DNA from: RXIX01 sp003989075
GTDB lineage: Bacteria > Pseudomonadota > Gammaproteobacteria > Competibacterales > Competibacteraceae
Direction: 5' to 3'
Length of the DNA: 34,757 nt
Assembly: GCA_029780415.1 (NCBI GenBank)
Contig: JAKOYN010000111.1
Coordinates: 1 to 34,757, forward strand
The notes beneath the pieces are model-generated. The model was given only the letters and a program-made list of their open reading frames with translations. It ran no database searches and was not told where the DNA came from. The position numbers and the translations under genes were made by a program. Every line of letters begins with the position of its first letter. Position 1 is the first letter of the stretch. Below, piece by piece: positions 22,447 to 34,757 of the stretch.

Positions 22447-23067
22447 ATGCCGCTCGCGCAACAACTCTGGCAGGACCATGTCGATCTCGCCGAGGCCTGC
22501 CTCGCCCATCCGTTCGTGCAGGGCATCGGCGACGGCTCGCTGCCGCGCGCCCGCTTTGCCTACTACATTGGCCAGGATGCCTTCTATCTGCAGGCGTTTG
22601 CTCGTGCCTACCTTCTGGCCGCCGCGCGCGCCCCGGACTGGGATGGCTTTCGCGAACTGCATGAATTGGCTGGTGGCGTACTGCAGGAGCTGGAACTGCA
22701 TGAGACGGTTGCGCGAAGCTGGGGGCTGGATTTGGCTACGGTGACACCAGACCGCGAAACCCGGCGCTATGCCGATTTCCTGCTGGCCACCGCCTGGGGT
22801 CAGGATGTGGGCCTGACCCTGGCGGCGATGACCCCGTGCATGCGCCTGTATGCCTTTCTCGGTCAGCGCCTTGCCGCTGAGCAGCAGAGCATCCATACCT
22901 ACAGCGACTGGGTGCAGACCTATTCCAGCACCGGGTTCGCGGCCCTGGCGGCGCAACTGGAAGCGCTGCTCGACCGCTATGCGCTGCAGACCACTGCCAC
23001 CACAGCCGCCTATGGCTATGCCATGGACTGCGAGCAGGCCTTCTTCAGCGCGGCCTGGGCCTGTTAG
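22447..23067 (+). CDS. tenA: TenA family aminopyrimidine aminohydrolase/thiaminase II-like
   Basis: The 206-residue all-helical protein has the TenA active-site residues: Asp 44 in YIGQDAFYL, Cys 131 in MTPCMRLYAFLG, the TYSS block near residue 158, and Glu 196 near the C-terminus in DCEQAFF. TenA enzymes salvage the pyrimidine part of degraded thiamin. The Cys in the PC motif places it with the TenA_C subgroup. ATG 22447 gives the family length; the upstream open frame lacks conserved sequence. No thiamin riboswitch or other thi genes are nearby. Its last 4 bp overlap the end of the convergent DUF3011 gene. Confidence 0.9.
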   Translation: MPLAQQLWQDHVDLAEACLAHPFVQGIGDGSLPRARFAYYIGQDAFYLQAFARAYLLAAARAPDWDGFRELHELAGGVLQELELHETVARSWGLDLATVTPDRETRRYADFLLATAWGQDVGLTLAAMTPCMRLYAFLGQRLAAEQQSIHTYSDWVQTYSSTGFAALAAQLEALLDRYALQTTATTAAYGYAMDCEQAFFSAAWAC

Positions 23068-23915
23068 CGGCGCACCTCGAATTCGGCGCGGCAGCCATCG
23101 GAAACCCAGATGCCGCGTCGGTCATAGCCCCAGGTTTGCCCCTGCCAGCAGCCGGATTTGCTCAATTGCCGGTGCAGGCGCACCCCGCCACCGGTATCGA
23201 CCCGGCAATACTCGCGCGCATTGCCGTTGGATGCGCAGGTGATAAGCTGCTTGCTGCGGTTGTTCTTGTCCTTGTCCTGATTGGCGATGATCGCGCCGAG
23301 CACGCCCAGGGCGACCACGCCGCCGACGATGGCGGCAGTGTTGTCCTTGTCATCACGATCGCGCGGCGGCGGCCCATCATGGCTGATCTCGAACTCGGCC
23401 CGGCAGCCGCGATCCACCCACACGCCGCCCCGGTCATAGCCCCAGCTATCGTTCATGCGACAGGGCGCGCTGCTGAGCTGATGCAGCAGGCGCACCCCAC
23501 CACGGGTATCGGTTGGGCAGTGGCGATAGCCGTAGCCGTCGGCAGCGCAGACCAGACGCCGCCCGCCCGGATCATCCTCACCGCGTCCATGGCGTTCGCG
23601 CCTGTCGTAATCGTCACCATAATCGGCGGCATCGCGGCCGACGCTGAATTCGGCGCGGCAGCCGCGATCCACCCAGATGCCGCCCCGGTCATAGCCCCAG
23701 CTTTGCTCGCGGATGCAGGCGGCCTTACTGTTTTGCCGCAGCAGTCGTACCCCGCCGCGGGTGTCGGTCTGGCAATACTGGTAGCTGCCATCGAGCGAAT
23801 CGCAGGACACGCTGCCGCGCGCCTGGGCTGCGCTGGGTGCTGCGCTGAGCAGCAGCATGGACAGCGCCAGCGGGCCGCTGAGCCGGGCAGCAATCGGGCC
23901 CATCAATCTGATCAT
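23064..23915 (-). CDS. Secreted protein with three DUF3011 repeats
   Basis: A signal peptide of about 30 residues precedes three copies of a repeat of about 55 residues, near 36-92, 120-175 and 225-281. Each copy runs: Cys, Y.YC..DTRGGVRL, RQ/HQ.S...C, SWGYDRGGIWVD and GCRAEF. This is the DUF3011 pattern, with four conserved cysteines and a WGYD box. Asp/Arg-rich linkers join them, and a hydrophobic TAAIVGGVVALGVLGAII segment sits between copies two and three, possibly a membrane anchor. AGGGG precedes ATG 23915, 18 bp after the TAXI receptor stop, so the two form an operon. The family is of unknown function. Confidence 0.85.
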   Translation of the reverse strand: MIRLMGPIAARLSGPLALSMLLLSAAPSAAQARGSVSCDSLDGSYQYCQTDTRGGVRLLRQNSKAACIREQSWGYDRGGIWVDRGCRAEFSVGRDAADYGDDYDRRERHGRGEDDPGGRRLVCAADGYGYRHCPTDTRGGVRLLHQLSSAPCRMNDSWGYDRGGVWVDRGCRAEFEISHDGPPPRDRDDKDNTAAIVGGVVALGVLGAIIANQDKDKNNRSKQLITCASNGNAREYCRVDTGGGVRLHRQLSKSGCWQGQTWGYDRRGIWVSDGCRAEFEVRR

Positions 23916-23933
23916 GGATTTTCCCCTTCCTGT

Positions 23934-24878
23934 TTATTTGGCTTTCAGCAGCTCGGCGACGCAGGGCGACAGCCGGTCGAGTGTGGCCAGGGTCGCTGGA
24001 TCAAACGCGACGCTTTTCCACTTGGCATGACCGTTCTGCTGCAGCCAGGCCAGATTGCCCAGCATTGCCTTAGCCACTGGGCTGATCGCCGCACAGTCAG
24101 CCTTGATCGTGGTCACCAGGGCGCTGCCGACGGTCACCGTGGCCACGGCCTCCTTCTGCCAGGGATAAACCTCGGCGGCCAGGCTCGCCGGCTGGTACAA
24201 CTGGGTGAGAAATTCATCGTCGGGCACTTCCTTGATCAGTACCGGCAACAGGTGCAGGCGATCCTCGGCGCGCACCTGCTGGGTCAGCGCCTCGGCCGGC
24301 GCGCCCACCACATAGAAGGCGGCAGCAATTTCACCCCGGCGCAGCGCAGCGAGCGCCTCGGGAAAATCGGCGTTGAGCAGTTCCGCCGGTTCGACATGGG
24401 CCAGCTCCAGCAGGGTCAGGGCGGTCACGCTGGTGCCACTGCCCAGCTCACCGATGGCGATCTTCTCGCCATTCAGGTCGGAAATCTGCTTGATGCCGGC
24501 CCGCGCCAGCAGGTGCACTTCCTCACGGTACAGCGGCAGCACGATGCGCAGCTCCTCGGCGATGTGCCGCGCGCTGGAATCGTCGTTCAGCGCCAGGTTC
24601 AGATAGGCCAGCACATCCAGTTGTGCCAGGCCCAGCGGCAAGCTACGGTAGCGCTGCACGTCGGAGACGTTCTGCAGGGTGCCGGCGCTCGGGATCACCG
24701 CCAGGTCGATGCCGTTCTGCGCCAGCAGTTTTTCCAGGTCACGGCCGACGGCGAAATAGGTGCCGTTTTCGGCGCCGGTGATCAGATTGAGCTTGAGCAG
24801 CGGACCCTCCGCCGCCCAGCTCGGCGGCAGGGCCCAGGTCAGCAGCAGCGCCGCCAGCCAGAACTTGAATATGCGCAT
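23934..24878 (-). CDS. TAXI-family TRAP transporter solute receptor (orphan)
   Basis: The 314-residue periplasmic protein has a signal peptide ending WA-AEG, then LNLITGAENGTYFAVGRDLEKLL, the start typical of TAXI receptors (ITGxxxGTYYPVG). LGLAQLDV, HLLARAGIKQISDLNGEKIAIGELGSGTS, and a late VTVGSALVT segment follow. TAXI proteins bind carboxylates or amino acids for TRAP carriers, but no DctM-like membrane subunit is next to it, so it may be an orphan receptor feeding another system or a sensor. GGAGA lies before ATG 24878. The DUF3011 gene follows in the same transcript. Confidence 0.88.
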   Translation of the reverse strand: MRIFKFWLAALLLTWALPPSWAAEGPLLKLNLITGAENGTYFAVGRDLEKLLAQNGIDLAVIPSAGTLQNVSDVQRYRSLPLGLAQLDVLAYLNLALNDDSSARHIAEELRIVLPLYREEVHLLARAGIKQISDLNGEKIAIGELGSGTSVTALTLLELAHVEPAELLNADFPEALAALRRGEIAAAFYVVGAPAEALTQQVRAEDRLHLLPVLIKEVPDDEFLTQLYQPASLAAEVYPWQKEAVATVTVGSALVTTIKADCAAISPVAKAMLGNLAWLQQNGHAKWKSVAFDPATLATLDRLSPCVAELLKAK

Positions 24879-25040
24879 GGTGGAATTCTCCGGAGATGAG
24901 CAATCGACAGCGAATTGGACGGTTAAAAGCGTAGCTGAAGCGCTGCATGGAATTGCGGTGATTGTATGGCGCAGCCACGGTGTCGCCGCGGATGGTTTAG
25001 ACTGAAAATCAGTTCAGTCACCAGAAAACCGGATGTCAGA

Positions 25041-25475
25041 ATGTGTGAATGCGAAGACGGTACGAACGGGCTGTGCCTGCGCCGCCGTGGGTGGGCGCTG
25101 CTGTTCCTGGGGCTGTTGCCCGGCGCGGCGTGGTCAGCGGCCGACAGCGGCAGCGCTCCGCCGGCGCTGCTGTGCCAGGGCAGCGACCCGGCCTGGAGCC
25201 TGCGCATTCAGGGCGAAAGCGCCCTGTTCACGCCGCGTGCCGAGGATCGGGTGCCGGCACAGCGTTTGCGGGGTTGGTATCAGTTGCTCGATTCTGCGCA
25301 GCCGCCGCTGCTGGTATGGCGTGGGGCCAGCAGCAAGGCTGCGCCCCTGGTGGCGTTCATCCATGCCCGGCCGTGCGCCGGCCCGGCGGCTGATACGCCG
25401 GTGGCGCCGAGCTTTACCCATACCATATGGCTGTCGGCTCCCGATGGGGCCGCACGGCTGGGCTGCTGCCGTTGA
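25041..25475 (+). CDS. Exported small protein, COG3650-like
   Basis: The 144-residue protein has an N-terminal hydrophobic segment (RRGWALLFLGLLPGAAWSAAD) and a domain that ends FIHARPCAGPAADTPV, HTIWLSAPDGAARLGCCR. A late ARPC followed by a strand and a terminal GC is the pattern of the COG3650-type predicted envelope proteins. The start ATG 25041 gives a normal signal peptide; the frame is open further left to 24966. It is followed 79 bp downstream by the HD-GYP gene and may be separate from that operon. Confidence 0.55.
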   Translation: MCECEDGTNGLCLRRRGWALLFLGLLPGAAWSAADSGSAPPALLCQGSDPAWSLRIQGESALFTPRAEDRVPAQRLRGWYQLLDSAQPPLLVWRGASSKAAPLVAFIHARPCAGPAADTPVAPSFTHTIWLSAPDGAARLGCCR

Positions 25476-25554
25476 GTCGTTGCCGTAGGCGACGCGCTCA
25501 GCAGCGGTGTCAGCGGCCTTGGCGCGCCGATCCAGGATTTTATGGAGAGTTGTC

Positions 25555-26727
<1,173 letters not shown>

Positions 26728-26773
26728 GCTTATGGGTATTGGTTCCCTCCATACTCCACCGGGCCCAGTCACC

Positions 26774-27745
26774 ATGTTGATCCTGATCGCTCTATTGCGC
26801 GGCCGCCGCCGCATCCTGCCGGGTCTGCTGTTGCTGTTGGGCGGTATCGTCGCCTGTTCACCCGAGGCGCCAGCGCCCACGGCCACGGATGGCGGTCAGC
26901 TGGGTGAGGTGCTGCGTCGGGGTACCCTGATGATCGCGACTGATCCGGCGTTTCCGCCACAATCGGAATTGCTGGCGAATGTTGCGCCGGCACGGCCGAC
27001 CCGCTGCGCGACGAATTCCTATACCGCCAATCAGTTGCGTGGCCTGGATATTGATGTCGCGGTGGAAGTGAGTCGCCGCCTCGGCGTCGAGCCCTGTTTC
27101 GTGACGCCGCCCTGGGCGCAGATCGTCAGCGGCAACTGGAATGATCGCTGGGATGTGCATGTGGGCTCCATGTCGATCACCGGTGAGCGCCTGCAATGGC
27201 TGTATTTCACCCAGCCCTACCTGAGTGGCGGTGCTCAGATGTTTGTGTACAGGGATAGTACGCGCTTTCAGAGTCCGGCTGATCTATCGGGGCGCCGCAT
27301 TGGCACCTGCGCCGGCTGCGCCTACGAGAACTACCTGAATGGCACGCTGACCATGCCCGGCCAGACCCTGAAATTCGTGGTGCGTGATGCCACGGTTATT
27401 GGCTATGACACCGACACCTCGGCACTGTCGGATCTGGCCCAGGGCGATGGCGCGCGCCTGGATGCGGTGCTCACCGATCCCGACACGGGCCGCAAGGCCA
27501 TTGCCGACGGGCTGGCGGTCAAGCCGCTCGGTGAGCCGGTCTATCGCGACTATGTGGCCATCAGCCTGGATAAGCACAGCAGCGCCGATGCGCTGCCGCT
27601 GGTGATCCGCCTCAGCCAGATCATCCGTGACCTGCACAGCGCCGGTTTTCTCAGCGCGCTTTCCCTGCGCTATTACCAATACGATGTGGCAACACCCGCC
27701 AGCCAGTACGATCTGGCGATGCTGGCGCAGTATCCACAGCGCTGA
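26774..27745 (+). CDS. Extracellular solute-binding lipoprotein (family 3, amino-acid type)
   Basis: The 323-residue protein has a lipoprotein signal (LLLLLGGIVAC, Cys 28), then the family 3 binding fold: LGEVLRRGTLMIATDPAFPP, LRGLDIDVAVEVSRRLGVEPCFV, WDVHVGSMSITGERLQWLYFTQPYL and FQSPADLSGRRIGTCAGCAYENYL. Such proteins bind amino acids for ABC carriers or hand a ligand to a sensor kinase. No permease or ATPase is adjacent; it sits 11 bp before a hybrid kinase and behind an HD-GYP regulator, so a sensing role is likely. ATG 26774 is preferred for a compact signal peptide; ATG 26732 is also in frame. Cysteines in GTCAGCAYE are unusual for the family. Confidence 0.82.
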   Translation: MLILIALLRGRRRILPGLLLLLGGIVACSPEAPAPTATDGGQLGEVLRRGTLMIATDPAFPPQSELLANVAPARPTRCATNSYTANQLRGLDIDVAVEVSRRLGVEPCFVTPPWAQIVSGNWNDRWDVHVGSMSITGERLQWLYFTQPYLSGGAQMFVYRDSTRFQSPADLSGRRIGTCAGCAYENYLNGTLTMPGQTLKFVVRDATVIGYDTDTSALSDLAQGDGARLDAVLTDPDTGRKAIADGLAVKPLGEPVYRDYVAISLDKHSSADALPLVIRLSQIIRDLHSAGFLSALSLRYYQYDVATPASQYDLAMLAQYPQR

Positions 27746-27756
27746 GCACGGCCATC

Positions 27757-32527
<4,771 letters not shown>

Positions 32528-32544
32528 CCAGCCCGGCCCCCTGC

Positions 32545-33291
32545 TCAGACCCGCCAGATCAGGCTGGCCATGCGTCCGGTGCGATTCTCGCGGCGGTAGG
32601 AGAAGAACAGCTCCGGTTCGCTAAAGGTGCAGTGTTCGCCACCGTAAATCGCGTCGATGCCCAGCGCCCGCAACTGCCGTCGCGCCAGTTCATAAAGATC
32701 CGCCAGCCAGCGCCCCGCCGGCGAGGGCTGGAAACTGGCGGCATTGCCGGCATCCAGCGCCAGGAAGGCGGCGCGCACCTCATCGCCCACCTCGAAGGCG
32801 CGTGGCCCAATCGCCGGACCCAGCCACGCCAGCAGGTCCGCCGCAGCTGTATTCATCTGCGCCACGGTCGCGCCGATCACGCCACCGGCCAGTCCGCGCC
32901 AGCCGGCATGCGCCGCCGCGACCACGGTTCCAGCCCGATCACACAGCAGCACCGGCAGGCAGTCTGCCGTCATCACCACGCAAGCCTGGCCCGGTTCCCG
33001 GGTCCAGGCAGCATCGGCGGCCGGTGGCGTGGTCACCGTCTCTGCCGCAATCACGTTCACGCCATGCACCTGTTCCAGCCAGGCCGGTTCCAGGGTCAGA
33101 CCGAGGGTCGCGCGCAGCTCTTGCCGGTTGGCGGCGACACAGGCCGGATCATCGCCGACATGCCCGGCTAGATTGAAATGGTCATAGGGCGGCCTGCTCG
33201 CCCCGCCTTGCCGCGTGCTGCTCACGGCGCGCACACCCGGCGGGGCCGGCCAGTCGGGAAGAATCAGGTGCTCAGGCAGGATTTCAGGCAT
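32545..33291 (-). CDS. pgeF: Laccase-domain purine nucleoside phosphorylase/peptidoglycan editing factor PgeF (YfiH)
   Basis: The 248-residue protein carries the YfiH metal ligands: His 76 in EQVHGVNV, Cys 111 in TADCLPVLL and His 128 in AHAGWRG, plus LGPAIGP and the C-terminal CTF..P.LFFSYRRE.RTGRMASLIW block. Members have been described as multi-copper-like oxidases, purine nucleoside phosphorylases, and factors that keep L-Ser out of peptidoglycan stems. Its start overlaps the end of rluD by 8 bp, the common proteobacterial rluD-pgeF coupling. No export signal is present. Confidence 0.93.
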   Translation of the reverse strand: MPEILPEHLILPDWPAPPGVRAVSSTRQGGASRPPYDHFNLAGHVGDDPACVAANRQELRATLGLTLEPAWLEQVHGVNVIAAETVTTPPAADAAWTREPGQACVVMTADCLPVLLCDRAGTVVAAAHAGWRGLAGGVIGATVAQMNTAAADLLAWLGPAIGPRAFEVGDEVRAAFLALDAGNAASFQPSPAGRWLADLYELARRQLRALGIDAIYGGEHCTFSEPELFFSYRRENRTGRMASLIWRV

Positions 33292-34246
33292 GGGTGTGCT
33301 CCGCGTCGTCCGTCAGAATGGCCAGCAGTTGCGCCAGATCGGCGGGAATGGGGGCGCGCCATTCCCGCCATTCACCGCTGAGCGGGTGACTCAGGGCCAG
33401 GCGCTCAGCGTGCAGGGCCTGGCGGCGGAAGCCCTGAATCGCCTCGATGCAGCGTGGCGACGCCCCCGGTGGCAGGCGCGGCCGTCCGCCATACACCGGA
33501 TCGCCGAGCAGCGGCAGGCGGATATGCGCCATGTGCACGCGAATCTGATGGGTACGGCCAGTGTCGAGTTTGACCTGCAGCAGGCTGTGGCCGCGAAAGC
33601 GCTGCTGTATCCGGTAATGGGTCACCGCCGGCTTGCCGCCCGGCGTGACGGCCATGCGCTGACGGTCTACGGGGTGGCGGCCGACTGGCGCGTCCACACT
33701 GCCACCGGCAACCGGCAGGCCGTTCACCACCGCCAGATAGTAGCGCTCGATGCGCCGCGCCTGCAGTTGCGCGACCAGCGCGGTGTGCGCACGCAGGCTG
33801 CGGGCCACCACCAACAGCCCGCTGGTGTCCTTGTCCAGGCGATGCACCAGCCCGGCGCGCGGCAGCGTTGCCAGTTCCGGCGCATGATGCAGCAGGGCAT
33901 TGACCAGGGTGCCATCACGATTGCCGGCGGCCGGATGTGCGACCAGCCCGGCCGGCTTATCGATTACCAGCAGTTCGGTATCCTCGTACAGGATGGTGAG
34001 CGGAATCGCCTGAGCGACGGCAATGGTTTCCACCTCACGCGGCAGCGTGCCGAGCACATGCTCGCCGCCCTGCACCGGGTCACGCGGCCGGCGCGGCTGA
34101 CCATCCACGCACAGATGCCCGGCCTTGAGCGCCTGCTGCAGGCGGCTGCGCGAATAGGCCGGCAGCAGTTCGGCCAGGGCCTGATCCAGGCGCATTCCGG
34201 CGCAGGCAGCGGGGATTTGACAGTCGATCGCTTCAACAGGTGGCAT
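33284..34246 (-). CDS. rluD: 23S rRNA pseudouridine synthase RluD
   Basis: The enzyme makes pseudouridines 1911, 1915 and 1917 in helix 69 of 23S rRNA. The 320-residue protein has an S4 RNA-binding domain (about 17-70, GMRLDQALAELLPAYSRSRLQQALKAG), then ILYEDTELLVIDKPAGLVAHP and the catalytic HRLDKDTSG with Asp 138, then TGRTHQIRVHMAHI. ATG 34246 (MPPVEAIDC) is preferred; longer frames reach 34312 into the bamD promoter zone. It is divergent from bamD and followed by pgeF, the same order as in E. coli and Pseudomonas. Confidence 0.93.
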   Translation of the reverse strand: MPPVEAIDCQIPAACAGMRLDQALAELLPAYSRSRLQQALKAGHLCVDGQPRRPRDPVQGGEHVLGTLPREVETIAVAQAIPLTILYEDTELLVIDKPAGLVAHPAAGNRDGTLVNALLHHAPELATLPRAGLVHRLDKDTSGLLVVARSLRAHTALVAQLQARRIERYYLAVVNGLPVAGGSVDAPVGRHPVDRQRMAVTPGGKPAVTHYRIQQRFRGHSLLQVKLDTGRTHQIRVHMAHIRLPLLGDPVYGGRPRLPPGASPRCIEAIQGFRRQALHAERLALSHPLSGEWREWRAPIPADLAQLLAILTDDAEHTHA

Positions 34247-34270
34247 GATGGTTTTTAACAGTCCGGGCGG

Positions 34271-34276
34271 TATACT
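34271..34276 (+). promoter_or_regulatory. Possible -10 box of bamD
   Basis: TATACT lies about 40 bp before the bamD start in the rluD/bamD divergence. No strong -35 hexamer sits at 16-18 bp; the run GGTTTTTAACA upstream is the nearest candidate. Confidence 0.35.
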
Positions 34277-34312
34277 GACCTGCATCATTCTACTCCCGAC
34301 AACCGCTGTCAC

Positions 34313-34757
34313 ATGCCGTCATACATGCGCCGCATTTCGAAACTGCTTCTCGCCGGCCCGCTGGCCGCCGTGCTGCTGGCCGGCTGCTCCCTGCTCCCGG
34401 ACAAGATTGATGAAACCAAGGGCTGGTCGGCCCAGCGCCTCTATAGCGAAGCCAAGGAAGCGATCGGCGAGGGCAACTATCGCACCGCGCTCGAATACCT
34501 GGACAAGCTCCAGGCCCGCTACCCGTTTGGCCGCTACTCGCAGCAGGCGCAGCTCGACACCATCTTCTGCCAGTACCGCGACAACGAGCCGGATGCCGCC
34601 ATCGCCGCCGCCGACCGCTTCATCAAGGCCAATCCGCGCCATCCCTACGTCGATTACGCCTACTACATGCGCGGTCTGGTGAATTTCAACCGTAGTAACA
34701 CCCTGATCGACCGGCTGGCCCCGGTTGACCGCGCCAAGACCGATACCAACACCGCCC
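34313..34757 (+). CDS. bamD: Outer membrane assembly lipoprotein BamD (partial, runs off the window)
   Basis: BamD is the essential lipoprotein of the BAM complex that inserts beta-barrel proteins. The visible 148 codons show a lipoprotein signal (RISKLLLAGPLAAVLLAGCS with lipobox LAGC), then tetratricopeptide-like helices: SAQRLYSEAKEAIGEGNYRTALEYLDKLQARYPFG, QAQLDTIFCQYRDNEPDAAIAAADRFI and PRHPYVDYAYYMRGL. ATG 34313 and ATG 34325 (MRRISK) are both possible; neither has a clear Shine-Dalgarno site. The gene is complete on the left and cut by the window edge. Confidence 0.95.
   Translation, partial: MPSYMRRISKLLLAGPLAAVLLAGCSLLPDKIDETKGWSAQRLYSEAKEAIGEGNYRTALEYLDKLQARYPFGRYSQQAQLDTIFCQYRDNEPDAAIAAADRFIKANPRHPYVDYAYYMRGLVNFNRSNTLIDRLAPVDRAKTDTNTA

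Overview
The window is high-GC chromosomal DNA of a gammaproteobacterium. The order ispB (divergent) / rplU-rpmA-obgE-proB, the rluD-pgeF pair divergent from bamD, hrpB, truA and a YcbB-type L,D-transpeptidase all point there. I cannot name the genus. Most genes are intact housekeeping or signalling genes with clear Shine-Dalgarno sites.

Layout. 1-866: a scarred edge holding the end of one membrane-protein gene, a truncated O-antigen-ligase-like gene, AT-rich DNA, a three-unit 61-bp-period array resembling a degenerate type I-C CRISPR, and the C-terminal part of a tyrosine recombinase abutting the 3' end of a tRNA-Pro gene. 867-7631: tRNA-Pro, ispB, rplU, rpmA, obgE, proB and hrpB. 7772-8930: three tandem DUF2173-like small proteins. 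9066-11886: L,D-transpeptidase and truA, whose last codons come from a 346-bp IS200/IS605-type non-autonomous element (11842-12187) carrying an omega-RNA-like chain of hairpins. 12204-14463: an MgtE_N-CorA fusion transporter and a class I glutamine amidotransferase. 14464-15645: phage debris, including a MuF-type head protein remnant with a nuclease-toxin-like C-terminus. 15787-18531: a PstS-like/OmpA membrane protein and a polytopic membrane protein.

18473-20632: a CarH/LitR-type B12 photoreceptor repressor divergent from a periplasmic glutathione peroxidase and a DUF3429 membrane protein, with 11-bp spaced TATACA repeats between them. This looks like a small light- or photo-oxidative-stress regulon. 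20646-25475: a cysteine-rich secreted protein, a Cys/Met-metabolism PLP enzyme, TenA, a triple-DUF3011 protein, a TAXI receptor and a small exported protein. 25555-32527: a signalling operon (HD-GYP regulator, solute-binding lipoprotein, 1193-aa hybrid kinase, second HD-GYP regulator) in which the two HD-GYP genes share a 349-bp nearly identical patch. 32545-34757: pgeF, rluD and the start of bamD.

The observations most worth a second look are the orphan omega-RNA element rewriting the truA C-terminus, the CarH-glutathione peroxidase module with its operator-like repeats, the DUF2173 triplet, the solute-binding protein/hybrid kinase/twin HD-GYP cascade, and the mini-CRISPR-like array beside a recombinase relic. 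All functional statements are read from sequence patterns and family knowledge; no database search was run.
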